From Pseudomonadota bacterium (GTDB lineage Bacteria > Pseudomonadota > Gammaproteobacteria > Burkholderiales > Thiobacillaceae), in contig JAJZRT010000170.1 in assembly GCA_021802595.1 (NCBI GenBank), forward strand, positions 1 through 7,513: 7,513 nt of DNA, given 5' to 3'. A program made the position numbers and the translations under genes. This document shows positions 6,239 through 7,513 of the stretch, piece by piece. Below the pieces are notes generated by a model. That model saw only the letters and a program-made list of their open reading frames with translations, did not search any database and was not told the origin of the DNA. Numbering within the stretch: position 1 is the first letter of the stretch; each line of letters starts with the position of its first letter.

Positions 6239-7398
6239 GCGGGCGCGGGCGGGCGTTGCGGATATGGTGGCTCAGGCTGGGCGTCCTGACGCTCAAGGAG
6301 TTCATCCAACTCCTGCGCGATCCCGTGCTGCTGCTCGTCGCGGCCTTTCTCTTCACCGTCAATATCTACATGCAGGGATCGACCCTGAGCATGCAGCTCA
6401 AGGCCGCGCCGCTGCTGGTCTATGATGCGGATCACAGCGCCGCTTCGCGGGAGATCGTCTATCGGTTCCGCCCACCGTATTTCCGCTTTGCCGGGGAAAT
6501 ACAGGATCCGCGCGAAGGCATTCGGCTGTTGGACGAGGGGCATGCCCTGGCCGTGCTCGACATCCCGCCCGGTTTCCAGGAGGCACTGCTGGCGGGCAGG
6601 CCCGCTGCGCTCCAGCTTCAGGTGGATGCGACCCCTACGGCACAGGCATTTCTCGCCGCCAGCTATGCCGGGCGCATCGTCGGCGAATTCGGGCGCGAGA
6701 CGGCGCTCGCGCGCACCGGCTCGGCGGACGGCGGCGAGACAGTGTTGTTGCCGGTCATCCGCGAGGAGCCGCGGGTGTGGTTCAACCCCAACCAGGATGA
6801 CCGGTGGTTCTTCCCCATCTCGGAGCTGATGGAGGCGATCACCATCATGTCCATCCTGCTGCCTGGAGCGGCCATGGTGCGGGAAAAGCAGCGCGGCACG
6901 GTGGAGCAGTTGCTGGTCGCGCCGCTGTCGCCGTTCCAGATCATGTTCCCCAAAGTGATCGCGATGACGGCGGTGATCCTCGTGGGGCTGAGTTTCTCGC
7001 TGTTTGCCATTGCCGCTCCCTTGTTCCATGTGCCGATGCGCGGCAGCCTCGTTCTGTTCTATTGCGTTACCGCGCTCTACGTGTTCACGAATGCCGGATT
7101 GGGCTTGTTTGCGGCTACCATCGCGCGCAATGTCGCCCAAATGGGCTTGCTCGCCATCCTGATGGTCGTACCCCTGATCCTGGTTTCCGGAACCTGGACA
7201 CCGCCCGAGGCGATGCCGGTCTGGATGAGGATAGGCACCTACGTGTCGCCGATGCGGCACTACATCGATGTGAGCTACGGCATCCTGTTCAAGGGCGCTG
7301 GCTTGGACCTGCTTTGGGATTCAGTAGCGGCAATCGCGGTATTGGGCGGTGCGGTATTTGGCTTCGGTGTGTGGCGCTTCCGGCGCCAGTTTGGTTAA
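6235..7398 (+). CDS. yhhJ: ABC-2 type permease (YhhJ-like)
   Basis: This is the second membrane subunit of the exporter, 387 residues from ATG 6235. The ATG overlaps the upstream stop (ATGA), and AGGAAGAGG (6218-6226) lies 8 bases before it. The frame is open far upstream to 5782, but that part overlaps the previous permease out of frame and is not coding. Residues 18-29 are a helix, LTLKEFIQLLRD, followed by membrane segment 1 (about 30-46). The extracytoplasmic domain (about 47-195) contains LLVYDADHSAASREIVYRF, VDATPTAQAF and VWFNPNQDDRWF (181-192). Segment 2 (about 196-214) is followed by the coupling motif REKQRGTVEQLLVAPLSP (216-233), then four more segments, with GTWTPPEAMP between the last pairs, and a basic end WRFRRQFG. 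These landmarks match E. coli YhhJ (about 374 residues) as I remember it. The two permeases are only distantly alike, so a heterodimer is expected. It is the last gene of the operon. Confidence 0.9.
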   Translation: MSGRGRALRIWWLRLGVLTLKEFIQLLRDPVLLLVAAFLFTVNIYMQGSTLSMQLKAAPLLVYDADHSAASREIVYRFRPPYFRFAGEIQDPREGIRLLDEGHALAVLDIPPGFQEALLAGRPAALQLQVDATPTAQAFLAASYAGRIVGEFGRETALARTGSADGGETVLLPVIREEPRVWFNPNQDDRWFFPISELMEAITIMSILLPGAAMVREKQRGTVEQLLVAPLSPFQIMFPKVIAMTAVILVGLSFSLFAIAAPLFHVPMRGSLVLFYCVTALYVFTNAGLGLFAATIARNVAQMGLLAILMVVPLILVSGTWTPPEAMPVWMRIGTYVSPMRHYIDVSYGILFKGAGLDLLWDSVAAIAVLGGAVFGFGVWRFRRQFG

Positions 7399-7513
7399 TG
7401 GGATTTCCAGTGTCGGATGATCCTGATTAGTCGTGGTTGTGGACAACAAAAGCCTTTTCCACGGTGAAACTGCCGACTGAACCGCCCCGGAATCTCCGGA
7501 GGCTCCAACTCTT
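7399..7513 (+). other. Downstream gap without a recognisable gene
   Basis: These 115 bases after the operon contain no supported gene. The ATG overlapping the final stop (7398-7400) gives only ten codons. A small hairpin CCGGA-ATC-TCCGG (7487-7499) has a five-base-pair stem but no T-run, so it is not a convincing terminator. An inverted repeat GTTGT-GG-ACAAC lies at 7436-7447. No operon terminator is visible before the window ends. Confidence 0.4.

Noticed and set aside
6205..7260. Long open frame on the - strand (351 codons)
   Set aside because: It is opposite the YhhJ-like permease, with a Gln/His/Arg-rich low-complexity product and no motif. It is a shadow.
7436..7447. DnaA-box-like or operator palindrome GTTGT-GG-ACAAC
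   Set aside because: It is a single copy, one base off the DnaA consensus on the reverse strand, with no origin-like surroundings. Short palindromes of this size are frequent.
7487..7499. Hairpin as operon terminator
   Set aside because: It has a five-base-pair stem and no following T-run, so it lacks the features of an intrinsic terminator.

Overview
This is a GC-rich bacterial window, most likely from a proteobacterium and plausibly a betaproteobacterium. That placement rests on the general look of the FlgB, P1B-ATPase and ABC exporter proteins and was not tested. All recognisable genes lie on the + strand.

The left third (1-1854) is a patchwork of small, partial or broken genes. It holds the 3' end of an unrecognised gene (to 442), a small membrane protein with a SHOCT domain (556-807), an orphan FlgB-like flagellar rod gene with an unusual N-terminal extension and a one-base frameshift (867-1480), and the last ~100 codons of a P1B-type metal-transporting ATPase with the rest of the gene missing (1534-1854). 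No insertion sequence, integrase, tRNA or CRISPR is visible to explain the decay.

The right two thirds (1996-7398) is a compact four-gene operon for a type-2 ABC exporter: a periplasmic membrane-fusion protein, a double ATPase with two fused nucleotide-binding domains, and two ABC-2 permeases. The genes overlap by 22, 4 and 4 bases. Sequence features and order match the Escherichia coli yhiI-rbbA-yhhJ set, as recalled from memory. The difference is that RbbA, a single ATPase-permease chain in E. coli, is here encoded as two genes joined by an ATGA overlap. A dimer of the two permeases would form the inner-membrane channel, the double ATPase would power it, and the fusion protein would extend it across the periplasm. 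No outer-membrane factor and no regulator is inside the window, and the substrate cannot be read from the sequence.

The 141 bases before the operon (1855-1995) and the last 115 bases (7399-7513) hold no gene I can support. The points most worth a second look are the split RbbA architecture, its complementary loss of ABC motifs (one canonical and one degenerate composite ATP site), and the extended, frameshifted, orphan FlgB.
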